A stretch of 51,760 bases of DNA from a virus. The stretch spans positions 1 to 51,760 of IMG/VR virus record IMGVR_UViG_3300046777_001420; one strand, written 5' to 3'. Positions within the stretch are counted from its first letter, which is position 1. Each line of letters begins with the position of its first letter. Positions 36,556-44,494 of the stretch are shown piece after piece. The position numbers and the translations under genes were made by a program. A model generated the notes under the pieces. That model saw nothing but the letters and a program-made list of their open reading frames with translations. It did not search any database and was not told the origin of the DNA.

Positions 36556-38910
36556 ATGGCTGCCGACGCTAAATCTCGTCTTAAAGAAATTGTTGATTCC
36601 TATCTTGAGAAAGACGGTGGGATTGGCGTAGACACTGGCGTTGTTGCAGCCCACTTAGCACAGATGAAAATGTTTGGCATCCGGCAGGGTGTTGAATTTT
36701 TTCCAGCTCAAGACAACTTTGGAAGTCAACGAAAAGACTTTATCGACCGAGTAGTCAAATACAATCAAATTGACACTCATTTGGATTCCATTTGGGACTA
36801 CTTCTTGTGCGACGGCCAGGGCTTGTTTTATATCCGTCCTACTCAAAGCAACTATCGTCTTTACTTCTTCCGTAAGCACGAGTATCGTTCTTATTACAAC
36901 GTTGATGGTGAACTGGATGAGGTCGTTATCATATACAGCTATAAAGTCAAAAATGGTTTTGGCTTTAATCAAGATATTAATCAAGGTTCAATCACTGGAA
37001 TGGAAACCCTTGGGGGCCAAGGCACCAAGCGTTACATTCGTCTTTCAATCAAAAGAAAAACAATTGAAGAAACTCATTCAGAAGGTGAGATTTCTTTTGA
37101 CCAGCCCATGGGTGTAACCCCTGGTAAAACAAAGACATATCGCAATACTCTCGGCTTTATTCCCTGCGTAGAGATCTTTAACAATCCCAAGGGATTTTCT
37201 ACAGAGGGCGTTGGTGAATTTGATGCACTTGCCAATCACATTGTTACGCATGATGAAATGATCCGCACAATGCGGAAAAATGTTCAATTCTTTGGTAACC
37301 CAACACTTCTTTCCTCTCGTCCAAAGACTGACCTTATTGAAGCTGGTAATGATGGCGTTGTTCAACGTCCTTCTATTGCAGCAAATTCTGGCTTTGGTAG
37401 TGCATCTTCTTTAAGTCGTTCTACTTTCAAAGCAGATCCAATTAGTCGTGGTGTTGATGGACAGATCCGAGTTCCACGCATCATTGCTAACCTGGAGCCA
37501 AACGATAGGGTTGGTTACATCGTTCCAGATGCCATCACTGGTGACCAGAACGCCTTTGCTCGCCAATACAGAGAAGAGATTCGTACTGCCCTTGGTGGCG
37601 TTGATGAGCTTTCAATTTCTGCTGGTGTTACTGCCACAGAATATAAATCGTTGTTTGGTCGCGTAGCTGCTACTTCCAAGAAAAAAGCAACTGCTATTTA
37701 TACGTATGGTGTTTGTCGTTGTCTAGAATTAATTATCTTCCAAGAAGAACGTCTTTTTAGGGAAACCCTTGCTGCAGCAGCAGGACTTGAAAAGCCTGTG
37801 GAACCAGCAGAAGACGCATCTGAAGGAGAGATTCAGATGTATAAAGATGCTCTTATTGGTTTTGAAGAACGGATTAAACAACTGATGATGGCATGCGTAA
37901 GAACTCAGCAAATTCCGCCAGGAGTGCTGGGTCTTATTCCTGATGGTGACATCACAATTCAATGGCGTTGGTTAGGGCCTGTTTATGAGGATTCCACTCA
38001 GGACATCCTTAACAACTCCATCGTGGTGCGCAACTTACAAGAATTAGGTGTTGATAGCATTGAAGCACTGAAATACCTCTTCCCGTCAAAAACGGATGAG
38101 GAGCGGGCCGAGATGTTATCTGGGTTCCCGTTCAGGATGGTGGGTGAATTGCAGAATGCCTATTCTTCATTCGCTCGCTTGGTGGGAGGCATGATGCAGA
38201 CCCCTCACCCGCAATCACCGGACTTACCGATGGCTGCGGATCCCAGACTGGATTTAACCCCATATCTGTATCGAACTCTCGAAGCTTTACAAAAGGAGAT
38301 GAGTTATGCAGGACGCTACCGTCCAATCGATCCCACAGACGAGCCAAGCACAGGTGGCCGTAGCTCCCAGCAGTTACGTGACTCCGGCTCCGTCCAGCCA
38401 ACCGGTCAGCTACCAGGTGGCGCCCCAAGCGTACCAAGTGGGTACCAGCTACCCGCAAGCGGTACCTCAGGCGAGCCCCAATTACCAATCAGCCCCGTCT
38501 CAATACGCCCCCCAATCCCAACCGGCGGACTCCCAGGGCAACCCATGGGAATCGGCGTTCAACAAGGTGGTGAACCTGCTGAGCGCACCAGTCCAATCCC
38601 CGTTCCAGGGTCAACCCTCCGCACCGACGACAGCGTATACCCCGGCGAATTACGGAATTCCCAGCAGCCCAGCTACGCAACAATCGGCTCCGCAGACTTG
38701 GTCGCCCAACCCGGCCTCATTGCCCAGCTCTTCCCAAACTTCCTCGAGTCCCTCCTTGGAGCAAATCGCGGATTACCTGGGAATGAGCGGGGAAAGCCGT
38801 CAGGTGATGGACGCGTTCGGGATCGAGGCACCGGGAATCCTGAACAACTACGCTCTGAACCTGGAGCAAATGCTGGACAGCGCCGTCGCGTGGGGAAATC
38901 GCGCCGCTAA
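36556..38910 (+). CDS. Portal protein
   Basis: A 784-residue frame. Residues 1-590 look like a portal: N-terminal alpha/beta ('IDTHLDSIWDYFLCDGQGLF', 'YRLYFFRKHEYRSYYN'), central 'LSISAGVTATEYKSLFGRVA', and 'ITIQWRWLGPVYEDSTQDIL' to 'YLFPSKTDEERAEMLSG', typical of phage portals of cyanobacteria. It forms the dodecameric DNA gate to which terminase docks. The last 200 residues are Pro/Gly/Ser-rich and share DNA with the scaffold gene in another frame; this tail may be new or dispensable. GC rises sharply from about 38100. Confidence 0.85.
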   Translation: MAADAKSRLKEIVDSYLEKDGGIGVDTGVVAAHLAQMKMFGIRQGVEFFPAQDNFGSQRKDFIDRVVKYNQIDTHLDSIWDYFLCDGQGLFYIRPTQSNYRLYFFRKHEYRSYYNVDGELDEVVIIYSYKVKNGFGFNQDINQGSITGMETLGGQGTKRYIRLSIKRKTIEETHSEGEISFDQPMGVTPGKTKTYRNTLGFIPCVEIFNNPKGFSTEGVGEFDALANHIVTHDEMIRTMRKNVQFFGNPTLLSSRPKTDLIEAGNDGVVQRPSIAANSGFGSASSLSRSTFKADPISRGVDGQIRVPRIIANLEPNDRVGYIVPDAITGDQNAFARQYREEIRTALGGVDELSISAGVTATEYKSLFGRVAATSKKKATAIYTYGVCRCLELIIFQEERLFRETLAAAAGLEKPVEPAEDASEGEIQMYKDALIGFEERIKQLMMACVRTQQIPPGVLGLIPDGDITIQWRWLGPVYEDSTQDILNNSIVVRNLQELGVDSIEALKYLFPSKTDEERAEMLSGFPFRMVGELQNAYSSFARLVGGMMQTPHPQSPDLPMAADPRLDLTPYLYRTLEALQKEMSYAGRYRPIDPTDEPSTGGRSSQQLRDSGSVQPTGQLPGGAPSVPSGYQLPASGTSGEPQLPISPVSIRPPIPTGGLPGQPMGIGVQQGGEPAERTSPIPVPGSTLRTDDSVYPGELRNSQQPSYATIGSADLVAQPGLIAQLFPNFLESLLGANRGLPGNERGKPSGDGRVRDRGTGNPEQLRSEPGANAGQRRRVGKSRR

Positions 38911-39271
38911 TACCATTCAGGGTTACGCTCAGTTCGCTGTCAATGAGCACCAGGAGAACCTGGCTTACAACGAAATCTTGACTAATCCTGATGTCCTTAG
39001 CGATTACACGCTGAAGTTCTTTGGTCCCGAAGGTCCGTACCCTGTGTACGAAAGTGAGCAGCAACTGGAGACTCCTGGTTACCGCACTGAGCCTGTCAAT
39101 CCTCAGTATGGTCAGCTTCCTGCTCCTCCTGCTGCCGCTGCTCCTCAGCAACCTGAAAACTTCTGGGGCACCTTTAACGATGTGATGGCACGTGATCCCC
39201 AGAACGCCTGGCGCGTCATCAACCAAGCTCAGCCTCAAGTCCTGGCTAACAAACTGTTTGTGATGGAGTGA
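38306..39271 (+). CDS. Scaffold-like head protein (321 aa)
   Basis: Starts inside the portal gene with a strong ribosome site (AAAGGAG, 8 bases before ATG). First 150 residues are Gln/Pro/Ser-rich and disordered; the rest is helical ('PSLEQIADYLGMSGESRQVM', 'LNLEQMLDSAVAWGNRAANT') and ends 'QAQPQVLANKLFVME'. Disordered plus helical, acidic to neutral and just before the capsid genes fits a scaffold or head-assembly protein. 605 bases are coded in two frames with the portal. Homology to known scaffolds is not evident. Confidence 0.7.
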   Translation: MQDATVQSIPQTSQAQVAVAPSSYVTPAPSSQPVSYQVAPQAYQVGTSYPQAVPQASPNYQSAPSQYAPQSQPADSQGNPWESAFNKVVNLLSAPVQSPFQGQPSAPTTAYTPANYGIPSSPATQQSAPQTWSPNPASLPSSSQTSSSPSLEQIADYLGMSGESRQVMDAFGIEAPGILNNYALNLEQMLDSAVAWGNRAANTIQGYAQFAVNEHQENLAYNEILTNPDVLSDYTLKFFGPEGPYPVYESEQQLETPGYRTEPVNPQYGQLPAPPAAAAPQQPENFWGTFNDVMARDPQNAWRVINQAQPQVLANKLFVME

Positions 39272-39272
39272 T

Positions 39273-39806
39273 ATGAATAGGTTCGCCCTTTATGGCGTTC
39301 CTGCTGCTCTTGGTGCCGTTATTGGCGGCGCCAAGGGTGCCCAGGAAGATGGCTTAACAGGAGCTATTGGTGGAGCTGCAGCAGGAGCAGGTCTAGGTGC
39401 GTTGGGCATGGGATTTGGGCGTGCGGTTGCGCCAACCTCTGGTCCCATTGCAGGTAAATTTGCAGAATATCTTACAGGAGCACAGAATCTTGGTTCACGA
39501 GGCCTTACTAAATTAGCCGGAAGAACAAAGAGTCTTGCACCAGATCTTTCGGCCAATATGGAAAGACTTGGAGCTCGAATGTATGCAGGCCAACCTGGAT
39601 CCTCGCAAATGTTGAAAAATCAAATGCTTGTGAATCAGCTTGGTACAGCAGCACTCGGAGCAGGTAGTGCGGCTGGCGGAATTGAATTGGCTTCTAATTT
39701 GATTCCAATGATTAATCAAAATGTAATTACTGATCCCGAACTTGCGGGTTCTAGTAATACACCAGGGGCACGTTCGAGTACCCCTACTCTTCGCTACATT
39801 AGTTGA
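39273..39806 (+). CDS. Glycine-zipper head protein (177 aa)
   Basis: Begins 'MNRFALYGVPAALGAVIGGA' with a long glycine zipper ('GLTGAIGGAAAGAGLGALGM', about 28-48), then a helical polar part and a second short hydrophobic stretch ('AALGAGSAAGGIELASNLI'). Sits 1 base after the scaffold gene and directly before the capsid gene. It may insert into a membrane during ejection or line a channel. Function inferred. Confidence 0.68.
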   Translation: MNRFALYGVPAALGAVIGGAKGAQEDGLTGAIGGAAAGAGLGALGMGFGRAVAPTSGPIAGKFAEYLTGAQNLGSRGLTKLAGRTKSLAPDLSANMERLGARMYAGQPGSSQMLKNQMLVNQLGTAALGAGSAAGGIELASNLIPMINQNVITDPELAGSSNTPGARSSTPTLRYIS

Positions 39807-39819
39807 TAAATTATCAACT
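39801..39819 (+). promoter_or_regulatory. 19-base perfect palindrome before the capsid gene
   Basis: AGTTGATAAATTATCAACT, which contains the stop of the preceding gene and is followed at once by the TAAAAT box at 39822. No T-run. Could be an operator for the capsid promoter or a 3' mRNA-protecting hairpin. Confidence 0.45.
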
Positions 39820-39821
39820 GC

Positions 39822-39827
39822 TAAAAT
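39822..39827 (+). promoter_or_regulatory. -10-like box TAAAAT of the capsid gene
   Basis: TAAAAT in GCTAAAATTTG. A 5' hairpin (AGACA-TTTCT-TGTCT, 39840-39854) follows in the leader, then the GGAGG ribosome site before the GTG at 39901. Confidence 0.4.
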
Positions 39828-39900
39828 TTGTTTTAGATAAGACATTTCTTGTCTGAATCTTTCACCCGACAAAGTCCTGCGTACTGGAGGATAAACTAAA

Positions 39901-41064
39901 GTGTTTCTTGATACCGATTTCCCCAAGATTTTGGGTGCAGAACTGTATCGCCCCCACCCGGCGTACATCTGCGAAATGGCCGTAGAGCCTGTTGTTGTTC
40001 ACGACTTCACTCGTCAACCTGGTCAAACCGTTCAGCTCGACCGCTACAAGTTCTGGGGTACCCCTGGTACTAAGGACAGCCGTGAGCGCATTGCTGACCA
40101 GACTATTGGTACTGCTAATAGCCGTAACATCACCAAGGAAAAGGTCCTGGTGGTGCTTAAGGAATACACCGGTCCTGCTGACCCGGGCGATCCGACTCAG
40201 CCTTCGACCTTCAAGATTGCTCGTGAAACTCTGGTTACCGCCCAGCGTCTGCTGCTGGACACCGGCAACCTGAATATGTTCCACCAGTCGATCGGTAGCC
40301 TGACGCTGCTTGACGACTATCGCCGTTGGCGTGACCGCGTCTTCATTGACGAACTGGCCAAAGCCGAAGCCAATGGTGCAGCTTCTACCACCCAAGGCGG
40401 TTACTTCTTCCCTGGTGGTAAGACCAAGAACTCTTCCGGTCAAATCACCTACACCGCTACTGAATATACTGCCGACCTTCAGCAATTCTCGGTTCGTACC
40501 GACCTGCTGACTGTTGTCAAGGATATGCGTAAGCGTAACGTGCCGACCTTCACCGATGGTCTGTATCGTTGCATTTGCGATCCCACTTTCATGATGCACC
40601 TGCGTCGTGATCCTGACTTCCGTGAGATCGCTCGTTACAGCGGCAATCCTGGCCAAGGCATGTACATGGGTAACCCCATGATGCCTAACAACGCCAGCTT
40701 CTATATGGGTCCCCAGGCTGGTCAGGCTTATTTCCTGGCTGGTGAACCCGTCATGCCGACTGGTGTTCAGTTTGAAGGTGTGAAGTTCTTCGAGTCGACC
40801 AACTTCCCCACCAAGACTGTTTCGGCTAGCTTTGCTACTCCTGCTTCCTACTCCAACCAAGAAGTTGCTCAAGGTTTCTTCTTTGGCCCTCAGGCCGTTG
40901 GTGTTGGTATTGGCGGCCCCAATGCTCAGGTGCTGATCAACAATAACGACGACTTCAGCCGTTTCATTATTCTGATCTGGCAACTGTACGCTGGTTTCGA
41001 AGTTCTGAACAAAGACTTCATCACCACCGCTTACAGCTTCGTTTCCGATGACGGCAGCGTCTGA
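39901..41064 (+). CDS. Major capsid protein
   Basis: A 387-residue protein with GTG start and strong ribosome site (GGAGG). Features: 'AVEPVVVHDFTRQPGQTVQL', 'RERIADQTIGTANSRNITKE', 'KVLVVLKEYTGPADPGDP', 'FHQSIGSLTLLDDYRRWRDR', 'RCICDPTFMMHLRRDPDFRE', like the N4-gp56 type of HK97-fold capsid. Codons end in C far more than in nearby genes, as expected for the most abundant product. The leader carries a palindrome and a protective 5' hairpin. It forms the icosahedral shell. Confidence 0.85.
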   Translation: MFLDTDFPKILGAELYRPHPAYICEMAVEPVVVHDFTRQPGQTVQLDRYKFWGTPGTKDSRERIADQTIGTANSRNITKEKVLVVLKEYTGPADPGDPTQPSTFKIARETLVTAQRLLLDTGNLNMFHQSIGSLTLLDDYRRWRDRVFIDELAKAEANGAASTTQGGYFFPGGKTKNSSGQITYTATEYTADLQQFSVRTDLLTVVKDMRKRNVPTFTDGLYRCICDPTFMMHLRRDPDFREIARYSGNPGQGMYMGNPMMPNNASFYMGPQAGQAYFLAGEPVMPTGVQFEGVKFFESTNFPTKTVSASFATPASYSNQEVAQGFFFGPQAVGVGIGGPNAQVLINNNDDFSRFIILIWQLYAGFEVLNKDFITTAYSFVSDDGSV

Positions 41065-41100
41065 TAAGTAAAAACATAAGTAAACCATACGGAGAAATAA

Positions 41101-41895
41101 ATGACCTATCTCTCGTCTAAAAAAATCTACCCCGGTAACTGGGCAGAGCCGCTGAACGGTTGGTACAAGAACATTGATGCCGACTACGCTGGCACCAATG
41201 ATGGTTCAAAAGGTGGCCCCACTTCGGTGTTGGCTATCCCTGGCTATCGCTACTTCCAACAGCGTGGTTATGTGCCCGTCACCACCAACTCCGGTGATGG
41301 TGCTGTTGCTTCCGGTAACGTTATTGTTCCTTCCCCTTATCGGAACGATGACACTCGTACTGACATCACCGGCATGGTGATCAGCGGTTCCTCGACCCTT
41401 CCTGCTTACGTTTATCGTGCAACCATCTCGGTTGCTTCGGGCTGGGGTGATGGCCGCGTTGCTTCTGGTGTGTATGCCACCACTGGTCGCGTCATCTCCT
41501 TTGCTACCGGCCTTGTGTCGAGTGGCACTGCTGGTGAAGGCGTTGCTCAGGCCAACCTGGCTAGCACCGTTTCCGGTGGTCAAGAAGGTGAAATCTTCTT
41601 CGCTGGTGGTACCGCTGCTTATAGCACCAACCCTCTTCTTACTGCCACTGGCGCAGCAGGTGTGGACGCTGGTTCGATCTACAAGCAGATCACTAGCGCT
41701 GCTACCTATAAAGTGTTCTCGCGTACTTCTGCTACTGTTACCAGTGGCACTGCAGGCGGTTGGTATCTTTCCGATGCCGACAAGTCTGCTGGTCGTACCG
41801 GTTACTTCGTGGTTGAAGTGTGCTACATCCAACCTGATGAAGCTCCTGGCTACGAGGACATCGATGGCTACCTCCTGGGTCGCACTGTTAGCTGA
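41101..41895 (+). CDS. Highly expressed virion surface or decoration protein (264 aa)
   Basis: A 264-residue Thr/Ser/Gly-rich, mostly beta protein ('AVASGNVIVPSPYRNDDTRT', 'VYATTGRVISFATGLVSSGT'). Ribosome site CGGAGAAATAA before ATG. It shares the strong C-ending codon bias of the capsid gene, so it is probably also abundant in virions: a decoration or second capsid protein is the natural reading. Distinct acidic end 'IQPDEAPGYEDIDGYLLGR'. Confidence 0.68.
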   Translation: MTYLSSKKIYPGNWAEPLNGWYKNIDADYAGTNDGSKGGPTSVLAIPGYRYFQQRGYVPVTTNSGDGAVASGNVIVPSPYRNDDTRTDITGMVISGSSTLPAYVYRATISVASGWGDGRVASGVYATTGRVISFATGLVSSGTAGEGVAQANLASTVSGGQEGEIFFAGGTAAYSTNPLLTATGAAGVDAGSIYKQITSAATYKVFSRTSATVTSGTAGGWYLSDADKSAGRTGYFVVEVCYIQPDEAPGYEDIDGYLLGRTVS

Positions 41896-41901
41896 TTAGG
41901 T

Positions 41902-41907
41902 TAAACT
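41902..41907 (+). promoter_or_regulatory. -10-like box TAAACT
   Basis: GGTTAAACTAGG, with TAAACT 25 bases before the ATG at 41933. Confidence 0.4.
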
Positions 41908-41932
41908 AGGACCAGATACATTTTCTGGTCCT

Positions 41933-42364
41933 ATGTCTGTTCTCTCTGAAGAAATTCTTCATCGTCACCGCAAAACAGGAGCAAGAGTTCGAATCATTAG
42001 CGAATGGGATAACGGCGATTGGTTCATGGTTGAAGATCAAGATGGTCGCCTTTATACCGCTTATCGAACCGAACTCTCTCCTGATGAGCCAGCAACGAAG
42101 AAGGTAAAAACTCTTCAGGTGAAAGACAAAGCAGCTAACGAAGAACCTCGCAACTTTCCTCCTGATACGCGTCTCAATATCAACGGTGCTACGGCACAGA
42201 TGATTGCAGATCATATCAAAGGAATTGGATTAAAGACTGCTCGAGAGATTAAAGATTTACAACTGTCACTTTCCGGTGAAAGATTCAGTAATCTCGACCA
42301 GTTGCGTCAAATTCGTCGAGTTGATTGGGACTCCGTTTTTGCCGCTGATCTGATCCGCATCTAA
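41933..42364 (+). CDS. Helix-hairpin-helix protein (143 aa)
   Basis: N-terminal SH3-like strands ('TGARVRIISEWDNGDWFMVE', 'DGRLYTAYRTEL') and a C-terminal HhH domain 'RLNINGATAQMIADHIKGIG', 'LKTAREIKDLQ' (about residues 85-115), as in ComEA-type DNA-binding modules. Located between capsid and connector genes, so it could bind DNA in the head or help packaging. Followed by a strong terminator. Confidence 0.72.
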   Translation: MSVLSEEILHRHRKTGARVRIISEWDNGDWFMVEDQDGRLYTAYRTELSPDEPATKKVKTLQVKDKAANEEPRNFPPDTRLNINGATAQMIADHIKGIGLKTAREIKDLQLSLSGERFSNLDQLRQIRRVDWDSVFAADLIRI

Positions 42365-42381
42365 ACTACATCTCCTTATTG

Positions 42382-42404
42382 CCCCTGGGAAACCAGGGGT
42401 TTTT
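42382..42404 (+). terminator. Strong rho-independent terminator
   Basis: CCCCTGG-GAAA-CCAGGGG followed by TTTTT on the plus strand. A perfect 7-bp stem with a GAAA tetraloop. It ends the capsid unit. Confidence 0.9.
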
Positions 42405-42409
42405 AGTTT

Positions 42410-42415
42410 TAGAAT
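42410..42415 (+). promoter_or_regulatory. -10-like box TAGAAT
   Basis: TAGAAT immediately after the terminator, 15 bases before the ATG at 42431. It probably restarts transcription. Confidence 0.45.
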
Positions 42416-42430
42416 AAAAAGAAAACAATA

Positions 42431-43162
42431 ATGGCGTATTACACAGAAAGATCTGGATTCACTGCCCCTCCAGGAAAAGGCGGTAGCGGAACTCCTTATC
42501 ATCAAGATTTAAAACTTTTGCAATCTTTACCTATTGCTGAAAAGGTAAAGATGGTTGATGCTATTGCAAGACAAAATAAATCAATTGGAAGAGAAATTGA
42601 ATTTTCTAACACTGCAGTTTCTGGTCAACGTTGGAATCCAGATGCAAAGTTAGCCGAGAAAGCAGCTCTGCTAGAAAGAGCTGCTGCTGCACACGGACAC
42701 AGTCAACATACTGGATGGCAATCACTAGATTACTTTACACCTTTTATAGGCAAGAGTCGATTTGCTAAAGGTGCAGTAGAAGACGCATCTATTTATATAC
42801 CTGCTGTTGCTGGAGGAAAAGTAAGGCGAGGTTCCGGCGGGGGTTATGGATACTTCTCTGAGTCCTTGGATCCAAGTGGACGTGTTATTGCACGTGTTGG
42901 TCACGGCAATATTGATCGTCCTGAAGCAGGGGATGTAAATGTATTGGGGGCAATCCCTCAGGCTCCCCAGCTCCCTGGAGATAGTAGGCAACAAAATGAG
43001 CAAAGGAATGATAAATTGTTGGCCGAACTTTTAGGAAAAGAAGATTTAATTCAAAGTGTTTTGCAAACTGCTTTAGCACGTCGCAATGCATCAATGCAAG
43101 CACCTTCCCCCCTGCAAGCAGGTATCATTACCCCTGAACAAGCAATGCAACTCTTTGCTTGA
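42431..43162 (+). CDS. Putative virion protein (243 aa)
   Basis: 'MAYYTERSGFTAPPGKGGSG', a helical charged part ('SLPIAEKVKMVDAIARQNKS'), 'GHSQHTGWQSLDYFTPFIGK', 'GYFSESLDPSGRVIARVGHG' and a helical C-terminus. No certain domain; several His residues but no clear peptidase signature. First gene after the terminator, upstream of the connector gene. Confidence 0.68.
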   Translation: MAYYTERSGFTAPPGKGGSGTPYHQDLKLLQSLPIAEKVKMVDAIARQNKSIGREIEFSNTAVSGQRWNPDAKLAEKAALLERAAAAHGHSQHTGWQSLDYFTPFIGKSRFAKGAVEDASIYIPAVAGGKVRRGSGGGYGYFSESLDPSGRVIARVGHGNIDRPEAGDVNVLGAIPQAPQLPGDSRQQNEQRNDKLLAELLGKEDLIQSVLQTALARRNASMQAPSPLQAGIITPEQAMQLFA

Positions 43163-43173
43163 TTACTTCAATT

Positions 43174-43179
43174 TATAAT
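43174..43179 (+). promoter_or_regulatory. -10 box TATAAT inside an inverted repeat
   Basis: TATAAT within CTTCA-ATTTATAA-TGAAG, 23 bases before the GTG at 43203. The inverted repeat around it may be an operator. Confidence 0.45.
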
Positions 43180-43202
43180 GAAGATTAAATAGGGCGCAAG
43201 CT

Positions 43203-43664
43203 GTGCAGCTCAGTGATTTTGATAAGAGTAGAGTTCGGTACCACTTAGGTTACTATGTGGTGTCGGTTCCTGCTGGTGACTACGCTCGTTTAGAGGAATC
43301 ACTTAACACTGTTCCGGACTCTTACTTTTACGACAAGATCATCATTCAGATTGGTCGTTGTGATACGGCCGAAAAGAAAACTGAAGTTGCTCTAACGCCT
43401 TCCACCCGCGTTGAGAATATTGTTGGCGACGTTGATCGTACAATTCGTTCCAGTAATGCCAGAGAAGCATTAAAGGTCTGGGACGAAATTTACCTGTACG
43501 AAACAAATCGTCTAGCACATATTCTTTACGTCCCCAACTACAAGGATCCATTCCAGGCTCGTTATCGTTACGAAAGGTCTGGCGCTGAATTTATTCAGGC
43601 GCTTCCAGGCCCTGCTGACGTTTCTGTTGGGTCACGTCTTTATTTACATGAGGTTTGCCGGTAA
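43203..43664 (+). CDS. Head-tail connector (neck) protein
   Basis: A 153-residue protein with GTG start. 'SRVRYHLGYYVVSVPAGDYA', 'RLEESLNTVP', 'QIGRCDTAEKKTEVAL', 'ALKVWDEIYLYETNRLAHIL' and 'YRYERSGAEFIQALPGPADV' match a neck protein type recurrent after capsid genes of cyanophages (from memory). It likely extends the portal channel to the tail. Stop overlaps the next ATG. Confidence 0.65.
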   Translation: MQLSDFDKSRVRYHLGYYVVSVPAGDYARLEESLNTVPDSYFYDKIIIQIGRCDTAEKKTEVALTPSTRVENIVGDVDRTIRSSNAREALKVWDEIYLYETNRLAHILYVPNYKDPFQARYRYERSGAEFIQALPGPADVSVGSRLYLHEVCR

Positions 43665-44494
43665 TGGATTTATCAATACTCAGTAAACTTGGTGGTTTAG
43701 GAAGTCAAGCGACAGGCTTAAGTGGTTTGCTTTATGGAGCCGATAAGGTTCAGCAAATACTGGGAAATGCAGGCCTAATGCCAACGCGTGAAGATAGAAA
43801 AAGAATGTCTACAGGCGTCGCCAATCAAGGTAAAAACTATACAGTCAATGGAATTGAATATGATTTCAAAACAGGCAGAGCAATAAATCCACCACCCTCT
43901 ATTTTTCAGCCAGCCGTTAATACACCTTCTACTTTTGCAGCCGCAGAAACTGCATTTCGAAACCCCGAGGAACGTGCTTATCAACAAGAAAAATCTTCTA
44001 TAGCTCAACAAACAGCTCAAGATCCTCTTGTTAAAAAGTATCAAGTGGCTGAGTTAACTAAAGCATATAACGCAGCAAGTCCCGAAGACAAAGAACGGAT
44101 TGGTCTTCAGATCTGGGCAACTACTAACCCTACGCTTGCAAAACAAGTAAGGCCTGGACAGGTGGGCTACCAGACATCTGCATCAATGTCGGGATCTCAA
44201 GTATTTGGTAAGGATATTCCTGGTGTTACACAAACCATGTATCAACAGGCCAGTGAACAAGTTGGTGCACCAGGTGGAGTGCAGTTCCCTGGCTCAGCAC
44301 AAGCCGGTAATATGAATGCATTTGGTATGGGCGCAAACGCACAGCAGCTTGGCGTTAGCGTGCCAGGGCAAGCACCTTCTTCAATGATTGGTGAGAACGT
44401 TTTCAAGAAAGGATTTGACGTTCCTTCTTCTGAGGATCTGACTCAGACTCAACTTGCATTACTCAAGCGTGCTTTCGAAGGACGCTTAAAATAA
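43664..44494 (+). CDS. Putative virion protein (276 aa)
   Basis: From the ATG at 43664, overlapping the connector stop (TAATG). Polar, Gln/Ala-rich, with 'GKNYTVNGIEYDFKTGRAIN' near residue 55 and a Gly-rich segment ('GVQFPGSAQAGNMNAFGMGA') before the helical end. No domain recognised. Followed by a possible structured RNA. Confidence 0.68.
   Translation: MDLSILSKLGGLGSQATGLSGLLYGADKVQQILGNAGLMPTREDRKRMSTGVANQGKNYTVNGIEYDFKTGRAINPPPSIFQPAVNTPSTFAAAETAFRNPEERAYQQEKSSIAQQTAQDPLVKKYQVAELTKAYNAASPEDKERIGLQIWATTNPTLAKQVRPGQVGYQTSASMSGSQVFGKDIPGVTQTMYQQASEQVGAPGGVQFPGSAQAGNMNAFGMGANAQQLGVSVPGQAPSSMIGENVFKKGFDVPSSEDLTQTQLALLKRAFEGRLK

Noticed and set aside
39862-41088. 408-residue open frame antisense to the major capsid gene
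   Set aside because: It exists because the capsid gene uses C-ending codons almost throughout, which removes stops on the opposite strand. Composition (Val/Gly/Thr/Ser runs) is not protein-like and no ribosome site is seen.
41206-41832. Antisense frame of 208 residues over the decoration-type gene
   Set aside because: Same cause as for the capsid gene: strong codon bias of an abundant product. Ser/Thr/Gly/Arg-rich with no domain.
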